Shown here: positions 52,278-61,900 of the stretch, in pieces
Layout: each line of letters begins with the position of its first letter
Numbering within the stretch: the first letter of the stretch is position 1
Assembly: GCF_017312485.1 (NCBI RefSeq)
Contig: NZ_BMBA01000006.1
Coordinates: forward strand, 159,385-223,384
DNA length: 64,000 nt
Direction: 5' to 3'
Origin: Clostridium zeae
GTDB taxonomy: Bacteria; Bacillota; Clostridia; Clostridiales; Clostridiaceae
Notes under the pieces: generated by a model
Told to the model about the DNA's origin: nothing
The model's database searches: none
Seen by the model: the letters and a program-made list of their open reading frames with translations, nothing else
Translations under genes and position numbers: made by a program

Positions 52278-53406
52278 CAATATTACTCCTTAATGTGTTA
52301 CTAGTATCAATACCATTGATACTGCCTATAAAATAGTTTAGTTGTTCTATCTTTTTCAACCATAACAAATCTTCCGTAGCATACAGACTTATGTCTCCGT
52401 TTCTTCTACTTTCATTTGTTCGTTTATAAAATTGTTCTATACTTATAAAATCCAAATCTGTATCATCATTTGCAAATTTTAAAACGAAGGGTTTTGAATC
52501 AGTAATATCTACATCATCGTAAGCGATTATTACAGGAAGCCCTTTTGCAATGTAATGTCTTACCTTAAGTGGCGCAGCTTCTTTCATATCCTTTGTGTAA
52601 AGAGCTAAAGTTCCCACTCCAATGTCAGATATTTCAAACAAGTCATCTAACTTTTGTTTATCGTTTACCACTCCATAGAATTTGATTTGGTCATTTTGCA
52701 CTCCAAATCTATCTTCTTCCCCCACTATATGAATTACAAACTTATCCTTGTTAGGTGCATTGTTAAAAGATCTTAATAGTCTTTCTGTCCCATGCCACGG
52801 AAGACCTGGAGAAATAACAAATATTAAATTAATTTTATTATTAATATCTTTCTTTTCAACAAATCCTAAATCTTCTTTAAGAATTCCGTTACCAAGTATA
52901 AATCCAGGCTTATCATTATATCTAGTTTCATTTTTATACAATTCATTAGTTATGCAAACAAAAGCTTTTATAGATTTATAATAACTTCGCTTCAATATAG
53001 CCTCTAACATATATCTTTTCTTATTGGTTACTTTGTTTTCTTCAATTACATTAGACTGCACTTCTACGAAAATAGGTGCTATTTCAGAAAGCTTATCGAA
53101 GAAATTTAATATAGCGCCCCTATCTCTAAAATATATTATATCTGGCTTTTCATTTTTAGCAGCCTCTATAACCATTTTATTTAGCTTCCTACCAGAACTA
53201 ATCTTACTTAATATACTGTTGTTACTATCATTTAAAGATATAAACTCTGCATCACTCTTTGGAAAGCCAATAGGCGATGTATGAAATACAATTAATTTCA
53301 CTTCATGCCCAAGTTTTTCAAAGCATTCTTTTTCATGTAATATCTTTTTATATGCACCGTGCTGACTTTTATCACCATTGGAATTGACCAAATATAAGAT
53401 TTTCAT
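52240..53406 (-). CDS. Glycosyltransferase, GT4-like
   Basis: 388 residues from the ATG at 53406 (GGGGG upstream). GT-B fold with KILYLVNSNGDKSQHGAYKK at the start, an acceptor-side N-domain, and LIFVISPGLPWHGTERLLRSF followed by the donor-side SDIGVGTLALYTKDMKEAAPLK, shown in part. The EX7E motif is less clear than in the enzyme at 39643. It would add a sugar of unknown identity to the glycan unit. The long 3' overlap with the WbpE-like gene suggests coupled translation. Confidence 0.85.
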   Translation of the reverse strand: MKILYLVNSNGDKSQHGAYKKILHEKECFEKLGHEVKLIVFHTSPIGFPKSDAEFISLNDSNNSILSKISSGRKLNKMVIEAAKNEKPDIIYFRDRGAILNFFDKLSEIAPIFVEVQSNVIEENKVTNKKRYMLEAILKRSYYKSIKAFVCITNELYKNETRYNDKPGFILGNGILKEDLGFVEKKDINNKINLIFVISPGLPWHGTERLLRSFNNAPNKDKFVIHIVGEEDRFGVQNDQIKFYGVVNDKQKLDDLFEISDIGVGTLALYTKDMKEAAPLKVRHYIAKGLPVIIAYDDVDITDSKPFVLKFANDDTDLDFISIEQFYKRTNESRRNGDISLYATEDLLWLKKIEQLNYFIGSINGIDTSNTLRSNIDGNITDRFKSSV

Positions 53407-53426
53407 ATTGTCCCCCAACATTAAAG

Positions 53427-54527
53427 CTATATTGTATTTTTTATAACACTACATACCATTTCAATCTGTTCTTTAGTAAGCCCAACAGAACTTGGAAGAT
53501 TTATTCCTCTTGCATATAATTCATTAGTTACTGTCAGGTCCCCATGTTTACATTCCTTATATGGAGGCATATCATGAATAGGCATAAAGAATGGTCTTGA
53601 CTCAATACCATTTTCACTCAATACCTTAATTAATTCATCCCTTGTTAACTTATAATCATCTTCAATTAATGCTGAGTATAGCCAGAAACAGTTTTCTGCC
53701 CATTCCTTTTCTACTGGAACAGTTATTCCTTTGACCTCTGCTAATAGCTCATTATAATAAGAAGCACTTTCTCTTTTTCCTTTTATATATTCATCAATTT
53801 GCTCTAATTGCGCAACTCCAAAGGCAGCAAGTAGATTAGGCATTCTAAAGTTATATCCTACCTCCGGATGATAAAAAGCCTTATTTTCTAATGTCACCTT
53901 AGTCTGATTTGATAAGAATTTAGCTCTGTCTCCTATAGTCTCATCATTAGTTACTAACATTCCACCAGCACCAGTAGTTATAAGCTTATTTCCGTTAAAA
54001 CTAAAACAACCTATATGTCCTGATGTTCCTACCATTTTGCCCTTATATTTAGATCCTAAAGCCTCTGTCGCATCCTCAATTACATACAAATTATGCTTTT
54101 TAGCAATTTGCATAAGACTATCCATATCAACAGGGTGACCATATATGTGTACTGGCAAAATAGCTTTAGTCTTATCTGTTATAAGTTCCTCTACTTTTTC
54201 AGTATCCATTACATAAGTGTCTCTGCAAACATCAACAAAGACCGGAGTTGCACCGACATATTTTATAGCGTTTACTGGTGATATAAAAGTCAATGAAGGA
54301 ACTATAACTTCGTCTCCTGCTCCAACTCCAAGAGCTATTAGTGCCAACTGGATTGCAGCAGTACCATTCATAGTAACAACTGACTTCTTGCTTCCTACAT
54401 ATTCATTAAAGTTTTTTTCGAATAAATCTACATAGCTTCCTACTGACGAAACCCATGAGGTGTCTATACATTCCTTAACATACTGCCATTCATTTCCTCT
54501 TATTTCAGGTATACACAATGGTATCAT
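53427..54527 (-). CDS. Legionaminic-acid pathway aminotransferase (LegC-like)
   Basis: 366 residues, DegT family: VTMNGTAAIQLALIALGVG, YVIEDATEALGSKYKG and PLP Lys in CFSFNGNKLITTGAGG. In legionaminic acid synthesis LegC puts an amino group on C4 of the 4-keto-6-deoxy sugar made by LegB, and legB-like 54546-55538 is directly upstream. AGGAGGGG precedes the ATG. The assignment rests on the surrounding complete set of leg-type genes. Confidence 0.88.
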   Translation of the reverse strand: MIPLCIPEIRGNEWQYVKECIDTSWVSSVGSYVDLFEKNFNEYVGSKKSVVTMNGTAAIQLALIALGVGAGDEVIVPSLTFISPVNAIKYVGATPVFVDVCRDTYVMDTEKVEELITDKTKAILPVHIYGHPVDMDSLMQIAKKHNLYVIEDATEALGSKYKGKMVGTSGHIGCFSFNGNKLITTGAGGMLVTNDETIGDRAKFLSNQTKVTLENKAFYHPEVGYNFRMPNLLAAFGVAQLEQIDEYIKGKRESASYYNELLAEVKGITVPVEKEWAENCFWLYSALIEDDYKLTRDELIKVLSENGIESRPFFMPIHDMPPYKECKHGDLTVTNELYARGINLPSSVGLTKEQIEMVCSVIKNTI

Positions 54528-54545
54528 AAAATCCCCTCCTATTTC

Positions 54546-55538
54546 TTAAACATTGTAAATATCAGGTTTGTAATACTGAAGATTATTCTTCATCCATTCT
54601 ATTGTTGCTCTTAATCCACTTTCAATATCGTATTGAGGTGCCCAGCCAGTCAACTCTTTTATTTTCTTATTATCTGCCCAAAGTCTATTTACTTCACTTT
54701 GCTTAGGTCTTAATCTTTGTTCGTCACAAATTATTTTTACATCTTTTCCTATTATTTTAACAATCAAATCTATTGTATCTTTTATACTTATCTCATAATT
54801 AGATCCTGCATTTATTACTTCACCAATTGTATTATCACATTCTGCAACCTTTACAAAAGCTTCTGCAGTATCTTTTACAAAGTTAAAGTCTCTTGTTGGC
54901 GATAAATCTCCAAGCTTTATTTCATTATTTCCAGATAATATCTGGCTTATTATTGTTGGAATAACTGCTCTAGCTGATTGTCTTGGTCCATATGTATTAA
55001 ACGGACGTAGTGTTGCCACAGGAGTATTAAAAGACTTGTAAAAACTTTCAGCCATTTTATCAGCTCCTATTTTAGATGCTGAATATGGAGATTGACCCTG
55101 CATAGGATGTTTCTCATCTATAGGTACATATAATGCAGTCCCATAAGTCTCACTAGTTGAAGTATGAACTATCTTTTGAACATCATATTCTCTACAAGCT
55201 TCAAGCACATTCGCTGTACCTTCAATGTTGGTTTTTATATAAGCCATAGGTGATTGATAAGAATACGGTATTGCAATCAAAGCTGCTAGATGAAATACTA
55301 TATCATTACCTTTTATAATTCTTTTCATTCCATCATATTCTCTTATATCGCCTGTAACTACATTAATGCTACTTTTTACATTTGCATCAAACGTATCAAT
55401 CCAGCCCCAATTATTAAACGAGTTGTATTGTACAAGAGCCGTAACATCAGCACCCAATTCTACAAGCCTCTCAGTTAAGTGACTACCTATAAATCCTTCT
55501 GCTCCTGTTACAAGTACCTTTTTCCCTGATATATTCAT
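54546..55538 (-). CDS. Nucleotide-sugar 4,6-dehydratase (LegB-like)
   Basis: 330 residues of the extended short-chain dehydrogenase family: VLVTGAEGFIGSHLTERLVE, HLAALIAIPYSYQSP, catalytic STSETYGTA and YSASKIGADK (the Tyr-x3-Lys pair), and TLRPFNTYGPRQSARAVIPT. It would make the 4-keto-6-deoxy intermediate of legionaminic acid synthesis. LegB enzymes can prefer GDP-linked GlcNAc, which fits the PtmE-like guanylyltransferase next door. Confidence 0.88.
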   Translation of the reverse strand: MNISGKKVLVTGAEGFIGSHLTERLVELGADVTALVQYNSFNNWGWIDTFDANVKSSINVVTGDIREYDGMKRIIKGNDIVFHLAALIAIPYSYQSPMAYIKTNIEGTANVLEACREYDVQKIVHTSTSETYGTALYVPIDEKHPMQGQSPYSASKIGADKMAESFYKSFNTPVATLRPFNTYGPRQSARAVIPTIISQILSGNNEIKLGDLSPTRDFNFVKDTAEAFVKVAECDNTIGEVINAGSNYEISIKDTIDLIVKIIGKDVKIICDEQRLRPKQSEVNRLWADNKKIKELTGWAPQYDIESGLRATIEWMKNNLQYYKPDIYNV

Positions 55539-55595
55539 AACTATTTTTCATTCCTTCCTAATAATACACTCAATTTAAACCTATCTTAGATTATA

Positions 55596-56639
55596 TCAAA
55601 AAAACTTTTTTATATCCTCATTCGCTTGATAATAATCATTTAATTTACCAATATCCATCCAATATTCTTCAATAGGATAACTACCCACAGTATAATTTTC
55701 CTTAGTTAACACATTTATCAAATCAGTTATATTATAAAACTCATCCTCTGGAATAAACTTTAATACTTGAGGGCTTAAAGCATAAACTCCTCCACTTACC
55801 AAAAAATTCACTATTGGTTTTTCTTCAAGTGAGGATACCTCAAGTTTATCTACATTAAGCACTCCATAAGGTATTTGTATCTCATAATTTCTAGCACCAA
55901 TAGTCATATTAAAATTATTTTTAAGATGAAGTGCCATCATCTTATCAAAATTAAGGTTAGTCAGTATATCTCCATTTATTACAAAAAAAGGCATATTGAG
56001 ATATTGCTCCGCTAACTTTATAGCTCCACCTGTGCCTAGTCTTTTATCCTCTCTTATGTATGTTATATCTACTCCAAAGTCTTTTCCGTCTCTGAAATAG
56101 TTCTCTATTATTTCAGATTTATAATTTACAGATAGTAGAATGTTTCTATAACCTTTAGCTTTAAATTGTTCAATTATTGTTTGTAGAATTGGTTTGTCTC
56201 CAACCTTTAACATAGGTTTAGGTATATCATCTGTTAGTGGTCTGAGCCTTGTCCCTAAACCTCCTGCCATAATAAGTACAGGGTTTTTTTTCTCATTAAC
56301 ATATTGAAAATTATCAGGTTCTATAAAATCCACTAATACACCTTTTCTATTAAGAACAGGTATAAATCTTATTTTATATTCTGCCATTATTTCGTTAGAA
56401 TTTTCTTTTTCATCTTCATATACATACTTAAAATCTTTATTATATAGACTGTCAATAGTAGATCTAAGGTCATCCCCTCTTATTAAAGCTCTTCTTATAT
56501 CTCCATCCGTCACTGTTCCTAATAATTTTGAATCCTCATCAACTACAAGTGCTATACCTTTTGCATTCTCATCTATAACGTTTAATGTATGTATAATTGA
56601 AAAATATGGTTTTACAAAAAATTGTTCTATTCTATTCAT
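55596..56639 (-). CDS. CBS-domain nucleotidyltransferase (PtmE-like glucosamine-1-P guanylyltransferase)
   Basis: 347 residues. Two CBS motifs occupy residues ~1-118 (LLGTVTDGDIRRALIRG). A nucleotidyltransferase follows with MAGGLGTRLRPLTDDIPKPM and LKVGDKPILQTIIEQF. In Campylobacter the homologous PtmE makes GDP-glucosamine for legionaminic acid; a CBS fusion is its hallmark. The CBS pair may sense adenine nucleotides. Confidence 0.88.
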   Translation of the reverse strand: MNRIEQFFVKPYFSIIHTLNVIDENAKGIALVVDEDSKLLGTVTDGDIRRALIRGDDLRSTIDSLYNKDFKYVYEDEKENSNEIMAEYKIRFIPVLNRKGVLVDFIEPDNFQYVNEKKNPVLIMAGGLGTRLRPLTDDIPKPMLKVGDKPILQTIIEQFKAKGYRNILLSVNYKSEIIENYFRDGKDFGVDITYIREDKRLGTGGAIKLAEQYLNMPFFVINGDILTNLNFDKMMALHLKNNFNMTIGARNYEIQIPYGVLNVDKLEVSSLEEKPIVNFLVSGGVYALSPQVLKFIPEDEFYNITDLINVLTKENYTVGSYPIEEYWMDIGKLNDYYQANEDIKKFF

Positions 56640-56663
56640 ATAATCACCTAAATGTATTATTTT

Positions 56664-57686
56664 TTAATATCTGTATTGTAAAAGCATTTTGCTTACTTTC
56701 CCATTTCTTCTTTCCCATTCATCAATGAGAGTTTTATACACTACTGGATCATGTATTCTTTTCCCTATATAAAAATTGCATATATTTTTAGAAAATGCCG
56801 CCTTAAATTTGAAAAGTGGGTCCTCAAGCGAATTGCTTAATCCGCCTCCTAAAAACATAAATTTATGTCCCAAAGCTTTTCCTACTTTCATGGCTTCATA
56901 AAGCATTATATTGTTAGGACTAAACTTTTGATACTCTTTTAAACTTCCAGCTAAATGATAGTGAAAATACTCTCCAAAAGACATAAAAATAGATGCGGCA
57001 ATAATAGTATCCTCATACTCTACTCCCAATATTTTGTATTCACTATTCATACTCATGAAATCAAAATAGTTATCATCAAAATAGTAAAAATCGTCTGCCC
57101 CTATCCTAGTCATAGTGCTCATATATACATCCTGAAACACTTTCATATCTTTAATTTCTTTAACTATCAAACCATTCTTTTCTGCTTTCCTTATGACATT
57201 CCTGTTCTTTGATGATACAGAATCTGTCCATAATTCTTCTATACTCTGTTGTAAATCTACAAAAACAGTTTTCCTATTTTCTAAAACATCTATACCTTTA
57301 GAAAATATTCTATGGTTTTCAATTAAAGGATGGAATCTAACAAATTCACATACTATTTTTCTTTCCTTGCAATACGATAAAAAGGCACCTTCTGCCCTTT
57401 CCATAAACTTATCATTAACCTGATTAATTATTGGTCCACCGTATCCATACGGCGTTTGTATGTCATAATAATCTTCGTTCAAATCATATCCATCAATCTT
57501 ATTTATTATATAAGGATAAAAAAAGCTTCTATCTTCCTCTTCATAATAAAAAGCTTCTGCACTTCCACTCTCTACTGTACAGCTTAAGTTAAAGTGCTTG
57601 TATGAATAATAAATATCTCTAAGCTCCTCAGGAAATTTCCCTAATACCTCATCCCAAGTTTCTTTATCAGTAATAATTTTAATCAT
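56664..57686 (-). CDS. FemAB/GNAT-fold protein (second), candidate amino-sugar acyltransferase
   Basis: 340 residues from the ATG at 57686 (GGGTGG upstream; a GTG 3 codons earlier is possible). The block SSKNRNVIRKAEKNGLIV near residue 155 and the C-terminal HYHLAGSLKEYQKFSPNNIMLYEAMK (in part) match the BioF2-like/FemAB acetyltransferase pattern. It sits between ptmE- and legG-like genes where the LegH acetyltransferase would be expected, so it might supply the C4 acetyl or another acyl group. It may instead attach an amino acid; no hexapeptide repeat is present. Confidence 0.75.
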   Translation of the reverse strand: MIKIITDKETWDEVLGKFPEELRDIYYSYKHFNLSCTVESGSAEAFYYEEEDRSFFYPYIINKIDGYDLNEDYYDIQTPYGYGGPIINQVNDKFMERAEGAFLSYCKERKIVCEFVRFHPLIENHRIFSKGIDVLENRKTVFVDLQQSIEELWTDSVSSKNRNVIRKAEKNGLIVKEIKDMKVFQDVYMSTMTRIGADDFYYFDDNYFDFMSMNSEYKILGVEYEDTIIAASIFMSFGEYFHYHLAGSLKEYQKFSPNNIMLYEAMKVGKALGHKFMFLGGGLSNSLEDPLFKFKAAFSKNICNFYIGKRIHDPVVYKTLIDEWERRNGKVSKMLLQYRY

Positions 57687-57702
57687 AAAAACCACCCTAT
57701 TG

Positions 57703-58770
57703 CTAATCCTTATATTGTTCCATTAAATCTATCAATTCCTTTACAAGCCTATCCATATCAACTTTATCATATCTTTGGTCAATAGGCAAAGTAAGAATCT
57801 TATCTGCTATATTATAGCTATCAGTAAAGTCCTCAACCCAATATTCATTTCTTATATCCCAATGAACAGGACAATATATTTTTTTTTCCCTTAACTCTTT
57901 GCGTATAACATCTCTATTATCTAAAAGTATAGGTAATCCTACCGGAATTGTTTCATCACAATATTGAAAAAGAGGCTTAACACCATGCTTATCCAATTCA
58001 TTGATAAGATATAAATAATTCTTCTGTCTTCTATCTTTAATAAATTCTATATCTAATCTATTAACTAAATCCAATGATTGCTTATCAATAAGCTGATATT
58101 CTTCTCTTTTATAATAACATTCCTCAGCACTATTGAAAATACTAAGAAATTCTTCCTCTTTTCCTATGCCAAAGCATTGGTATAAGGTTTTGCTCATTCT
58201 AGCCTTATACATTAAAGATAGATAATCATCAACTTCTTCCGTTTCTAACATATCGCCGCACCCAACTACTATACTTCCATCTATAGGAACAAATTTTCTT
58301 AGACTGTTAAAAACAAAAGTACCAATAAACTTTTTGGATGGCTCTTTCCACAACATTTGTACTGCATCTTCAATTAAAACAATACCATCATTTTTAAACT
58401 TCTCTAATTGCTTTAAAGTATCATCATTGTGATAAAAACCAAAATAGTTAATGAAAAATATCGCTTTTACCTTGTTTTTATCAACACACATACTTAGATA
58501 ATCTAAATCTATTGATAAATCCCCATTTATCTTATAAAAAACTATATTTATATGTTTTTTATTAAACCATTGAAGTATAGACGGGCATAAATAAGCCGGC
58601 AATAGCATAACCTCATCTTTTTCAAAGTGTACTTTGTCCAATATAAATTTTATTGCTGATTGCCCACCACTTAATAGCATTCCTTCTGTTTCAGATTTAT
58701 TTTTATTACTAAACTCATCAAGTTGGAACCAAAACTCTCCACCTATAGGTTTCGTAGCATTATACTCCAT
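57703..58770 (-). CDS. Divergent DegT-like PLP-dependent enzyme
   Basis: 355 residues. The PLP-fold landmarks are recognisable: LLSGGQSAIKFIL, VLIEDAVQMLW (Asp and Gln that hold PLP) and FNSLRKFVPIDGS, where the Lys would form the Schiff base. The normal GxGG loop after the Lys is IDGS, and overall likeness to the two other DegT enzymes here is low. It may aminate a different sugar or be a specialised aminotransferase of glycan clusters. Spaced 4 bp from the LegG-like gene. Confidence 0.7.
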   Translation of the reverse strand: MEYNATKPIGGEFWFQLDEFSNKNKSETEGMLLSGGQSAIKFILDKVHFEKDEVMLLPAYLCPSILQWFNKKHINIVFYKINGDLSIDLDYLSMCVDKNKVKAIFFINYFGFYHNDDTLKQLEKFKNDGIVLIEDAVQMLWKEPSKKFIGTFVFNSLRKFVPIDGSIVVGCGDMLETEEVDDYLSLMYKARMSKTLYQCFGIGKEEEFLSIFNSAEECYYKREEYQLIDKQSLDLVNRLDIEFIKDRRQKNYLYLINELDKHGVKPLFQYCDETIPVGLPILLDNRDVIRKELREKKIYCPVHWDIRNEYWVEDFTDSYNIADKILTLPIDQRYDKVDMDRLVKELIDLMEQYKD

Positions 58771-58774
58771 AATT

Positions 58775-59932
58775 TTAACTCCATCTAAGTTTTTTCTTTA
58801 TTAAATTTTCGCCTAGTTCTATTGTTTTTAGTATTGTAACTATCTCATCACTAGTGTTTCCTTCACCGTATAAACTTCTGGTATCTTCCACAATTTTTGC
58901 AAACTCATTACTGAAGCATTGGTTTATAGCCATTAATATATCGACGCTATCATAAGTAGTATCAATTATGTTACTCGCCTTTAACCTTCCTTTTTGCCTA
59001 TTACCAATATTAACGACAGGCTTCTTCATGAATGGCGCTTCAACTAATGCGCTAGAAGAATTCCCCACAATTGCTCCACATAAATTCATGACACTTAAGT
59101 ATCTAAGACTTCCAAGATTTTTGTGTAAAAACACCTTATCTGGATACTTATCCTTAAATTCTTCTATAGCCTCGATTATAATATCTCCTCCATTGTCTGC
59201 ATTAGGATATGTTATAATCATCTTTTTATCTATCTGGCTTAATGCCTCAATTAAATTTGATATTTGTTCATCAACTTGATTTATTTCTAAGGTAACTGGA
59301 TGATATGTGATTAATATAGTATCTTCATCCACACAAACTCCTAATTGTTTTTCTAATTCTTCTTGACTCATTAATTTGGTTAATTTTATATTTTCTATAC
59401 CTGGATCACCAACATTAAAGATTCTCCAAGACTCTTCTCCCATAGCTTTTATGTTGTCTGCATAAACCTTCGCACCTGGAAAATGAATATGAGCCATCTT
59501 TGTTATTGAATGTCTTATTTGCTCATCCATGGCTCCCTCTGTTATCTCTCCACCTGATATATGAGCTATTGGAATATTCATAGCCATAGCAGCCGCTGCT
59601 GCTGAAAAAACTTCATATCTATCTCCCAATATTAACAATAAATCTGGGGCAACTTCATTAAATATATCAGTAAGTTTATCAAGTGCTTTAGCCATCTCTT
59701 TTGCAGTTTTTATTTTTGAATCAGTATCTTCCATTAATATATCTACACTTTTGGATATATCAAAACCATCATTGATTATCTCATCTACAGTCTTACCATA
59801 TTTTTCACTAAGGTGAGTTCCTGTCACTACTAAAGCTAACTCTAATTCTTCATCTTGATCAATTTTAAGCATTATATTTTTCAAGAGCCCATATTCTGCT
59901 CTAGTTCCTGTAACCACAGCAATTTTTCTCAT
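58775..59932 (-). CDS. Hydrolysing nucleotide-sugar 2-epimerase (LegG/NeuC-like)
   Basis: 385 residues from the ATG at 59932 (GTGGAG upstream). UDP-GlcNAc 2-epimerase family: VVTGTRAEYGLLKNIM, LVVTGTHLSEKYG, ILGDRYEVFSAAAAAM, AHISGGEITEGAMDEQIRHS, and NSSSALVEAPFMKKPVVNIG. It removes the nucleotide and inverts C2, giving the free mannosamine-type sugar used by LegI. A NeuC role would need UDP-GlcNAc; the neighbours favour the legionaminic substrate. Confidence 0.92.
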   Translation of the reverse strand: MRKIAVVTGTRAEYGLLKNIMLKIDQDEELELALVVTGTHLSEKYGKTVDEIINDGFDISKSVDILMEDTDSKIKTAKEMAKALDKLTDIFNEVAPDLLLILGDRYEVFSAAAAAMAMNIPIAHISGGEITEGAMDEQIRHSITKMAHIHFPGAKVYADNIKAMGEESWRIFNVGDPGIENIKLTKLMSQEELEKQLGVCVDEDTILITYHPVTLEINQVDEQISNLIEALSQIDKKMIITYPNADNGGDIIIEAIEEFKDKYPDKVFLHKNLGSLRYLSVMNLCGAIVGNSSSALVEAPFMKKPVVNIGNRQKGRLKASNIIDTTYDSVDILMAINQCFSNEFAKIVEDTRSLYGEGNTSDEIVTILKTIELGENLIKKKLRWS

Positions 59933-59963
59933 TTTTTTCACTCCACTTAAATTTATTTAGTTT

Positions 59964-60968
59964 TTATAAATCATCTAATGTGATAAGCTGATCTTCTTTA
60001 AGCGAATTCTTAAGTTTACGCCCTAAGACAAACTTTATAAACTCTGGCTTTAACCCTGTTCCAGGTCTTTTAAATTCTATCATTTCTTCAGTTAGAATTG
60101 TTCCAGCATCCAAGTCTCTAGATGCTACAATACTTCTTCTTGCTGCTTCTATAGTCTTTTCTTCCTTTTTAGTTGGTTTCTTTATACCTGTCCCTAATAA
60201 CAGCTCTGTAGTTCTTATGGCATTTACAAATCCCTTAAATTCATCTGGAGTCATAGATGCAGCATGATCAGGCCCTTCCATAGCCTTATCTAATGTAAAA
60301 TGCTTTTCTATAACAACTGAGCCTAAAGCTACCGCTGCTACTGCTGCTTCATTTCCTAATGTGTGATCTGAATATCCTACAGGTATTTTGAAAGCTTCTC
60401 TCATAGTTACCATAGCCTTAAGATTCACATCTTCTGCCATAGTAGGGTAATCAGTAGTAGCATGCATTAATGTTACAGCGCTGTTTCCTTGTTCATATAT
60501 TGTATCTAGTGCTAACTCTACTTCACCCAAAGTACTCATTCCTGTTGATAAAATTATAGGCAAACCCTTTTTTGAAATTTCTTTTAAGAATTTCAAGTTA
60601 GTAACCTCTGTTGATCCAATTTTAATTAATGGCACACCAATATTCGCCAAATAATCAAGACTATCTGTTTCATCAGGCGTCGAGATAAACGTTATTTCCT
60701 TTTCATCGCAATAATTTTTAAGTTCAGTAAACTGATCATAACTAAGCTCTAATTTCTTTACCATATCAAATTGAGATTCGCTATTCCCAGTATTATCAAC
60801 TTGGTATTCTGCCTTTTGTGCATACTTTCCTATAATCTTTTCTGTCTTAAAAGTTTGAAACTTCACTGCATCAGCTCCAGCATATTTAGCTGCATCTATA
60901 AGTTTTTTTGCAAGTCTTATATCTCCATTGTGATTTACGCCTGCTTCGGCTATTATGTATACTGACAT
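59964..60968 (-). CDS. N-acetylneuraminate/legionaminate synthase (LegI/NeuB-like)
   Basis: 334 residues from the ATG at 60968 (TGGAGTGA upstream). A TIM barrel with IIAEAGVNHNGDIRLAKKLI, DAVKFQTFKTEKI, STGMSTLGEVELAL, HATTDYPTMAEDVNL, and EKHFTLDKAMEGPDHAAS, followed by a C-terminal antifreeze-like SAF domain (~280-334). It condenses phosphoenolpyruvate with a mannosamine-type sugar to give a nine-carbon acid. Confidence 0.94.
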   Translation of the reverse strand: MSVYIIAEAGVNHNGDIRLAKKLIDAAKYAGADAVKFQTFKTEKIIGKYAQKAEYQVDNTGNSESQFDMVKKLELSYDQFTELKNYCDEKEITFISTPDETDSLDYLANIGVPLIKIGSTEVTNLKFLKEISKKGLPIILSTGMSTLGEVELALDTIYEQGNSAVTLMHATTDYPTMAEDVNLKAMVTMREAFKIPVGYSDHTLGNEAAVAAVALGSVVIEKHFTLDKAMEGPDHAASMTPDEFKGFVNAIRTTELLLGTGIKKPTKKEEKTIEAARRSIVASRDLDAGTILTEEMIEFKRPGTGLKPEFIKFVLGRKLKNSLKEDQLITLDDL

Positions 60969-61004
60969 AAATAAATTCACTCCATTCACATACTAATTGG
61001 TATT

Positions 61005-61715
61005 TTATCCGTTAGCCTTCTCAGTTAACAGTAGTTCTGCTAGTTTAAAATCAATTATTGTATCTATATCTATAGACTTATCGCTTTCCATTATATATCC
61101 AGTCATATTTTCTGGTTCTAAAGTTTTCTGTTCTAAGAATACTTCTCTATCTACTACGTAAACAGCACCATTTAATCTATACACTGGTGGCAAGTCTTGT
61201 CTTCTTGTAATTCTTTTACCTTCTTCTAAAAAATACTCTAGCTTATCATCTTTTAATATATTTGTCCAATAAGGATTACACTCTACTTCACATACAGAAA
61301 CTGCAGCATCTGATTTCGTACTAATCATTTTTTCAATAGTTCCATCAATATCCTCTGAATCTCTTAATGGTGAAGTACATTGTAATAAACATATTATCTT
61401 AGGCCTATACCCTTCAATCCTATATAACTCACTTACCACGTGCAGTATTGCATCATTAGTTGGTGACAAATCAGTAGCCAACTCATTAGGTCTTAAAAAA
61501 GGCACCTCTGCTCCGTATTGTTTACTTATATCTGCAATTTCATTATCATCTGTACTAACAACTACTCTATTTATATATTTGCTCTTCTTCGCAGCTTCAA
61601 TTGTATATGCTATAAGGGGTTTATCTAACAAAGATTTAATATTCTTCTTCGGTACACCCTTAGAGCCTCCCCTTGCTGGAATTATAGCAAGAACCTCCAG
61701 ATTTTCTTCATTCAT
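61005..61715 (-). CDS. CMP-nonulosonate cytidylyltransferase (LegF/NeuA-like)
   Basis: 236 residues with the signature IIPARGGSKGVPKKNIKSL, VSTDDNEIADISKQYGAEVPF, CLLQCTSPLRDSEDI and GYIMESDKSIDIDTIIDFK. It activates the nonulosonic acid with CTP for transfer to a glycan. It is the first gene of the long minus-strand glycan operon (GGAGAAGG before the ATG). Confidence 0.93.
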   Translation of the reverse strand: MNEENLEVLAIIPARGGSKGVPKKNIKSLLDKPLIAYTIEAAKKSKYINRVVVSTDDNEIADISKQYGAEVPFLRPNELATDLSPTNDAILHVVSELYRIEGYRPKIICLLQCTSPLRDSEDIDGTIEKMISTKSDAAVSVCEVECNPYWTNILKDDKLEYFLEEGKRITRRQDLPPVYRLNGAVYVVDREVFLEQKTLEPENMTGYIMESDKSIDIDTIIDFKLAELLLTEKANG

Positions 61716-61781
61716 AATAACTACCTTCTCCCTTTTAACTCCTATTTAATAATTTTATTATAAACCAATATATTTATCTAT

Positions 61782-61820
61782 AAAATACTTAAATTATGTA
61801 GCATATAATTTAAGTATTTT
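61782..61820. repeat. AT-rich perfect inverted repeat in the glycan operon leader
   Basis: AAAATACTTAAATTAT (61782-61797) and ATAATTTAAGTATTTT (61805-61820) form a 16-bp perfect dyad about 70 bp before the legF-like start codon. A TTGATA/TATAAT pair with a 15-bp spacer lies ~60 bp further upstream on the minus strand. If that is the promoter, the dyad is in the 5' leader and could act as an early hairpin or operator. Confidence 0.5.
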
Positions 61821-61900
61821 ATTTACTTTAACATTAAATTAATCTCCACATTATAACTTATTAATACCTTTATCAAAAAACTGTAATAACTAAATTGAAA

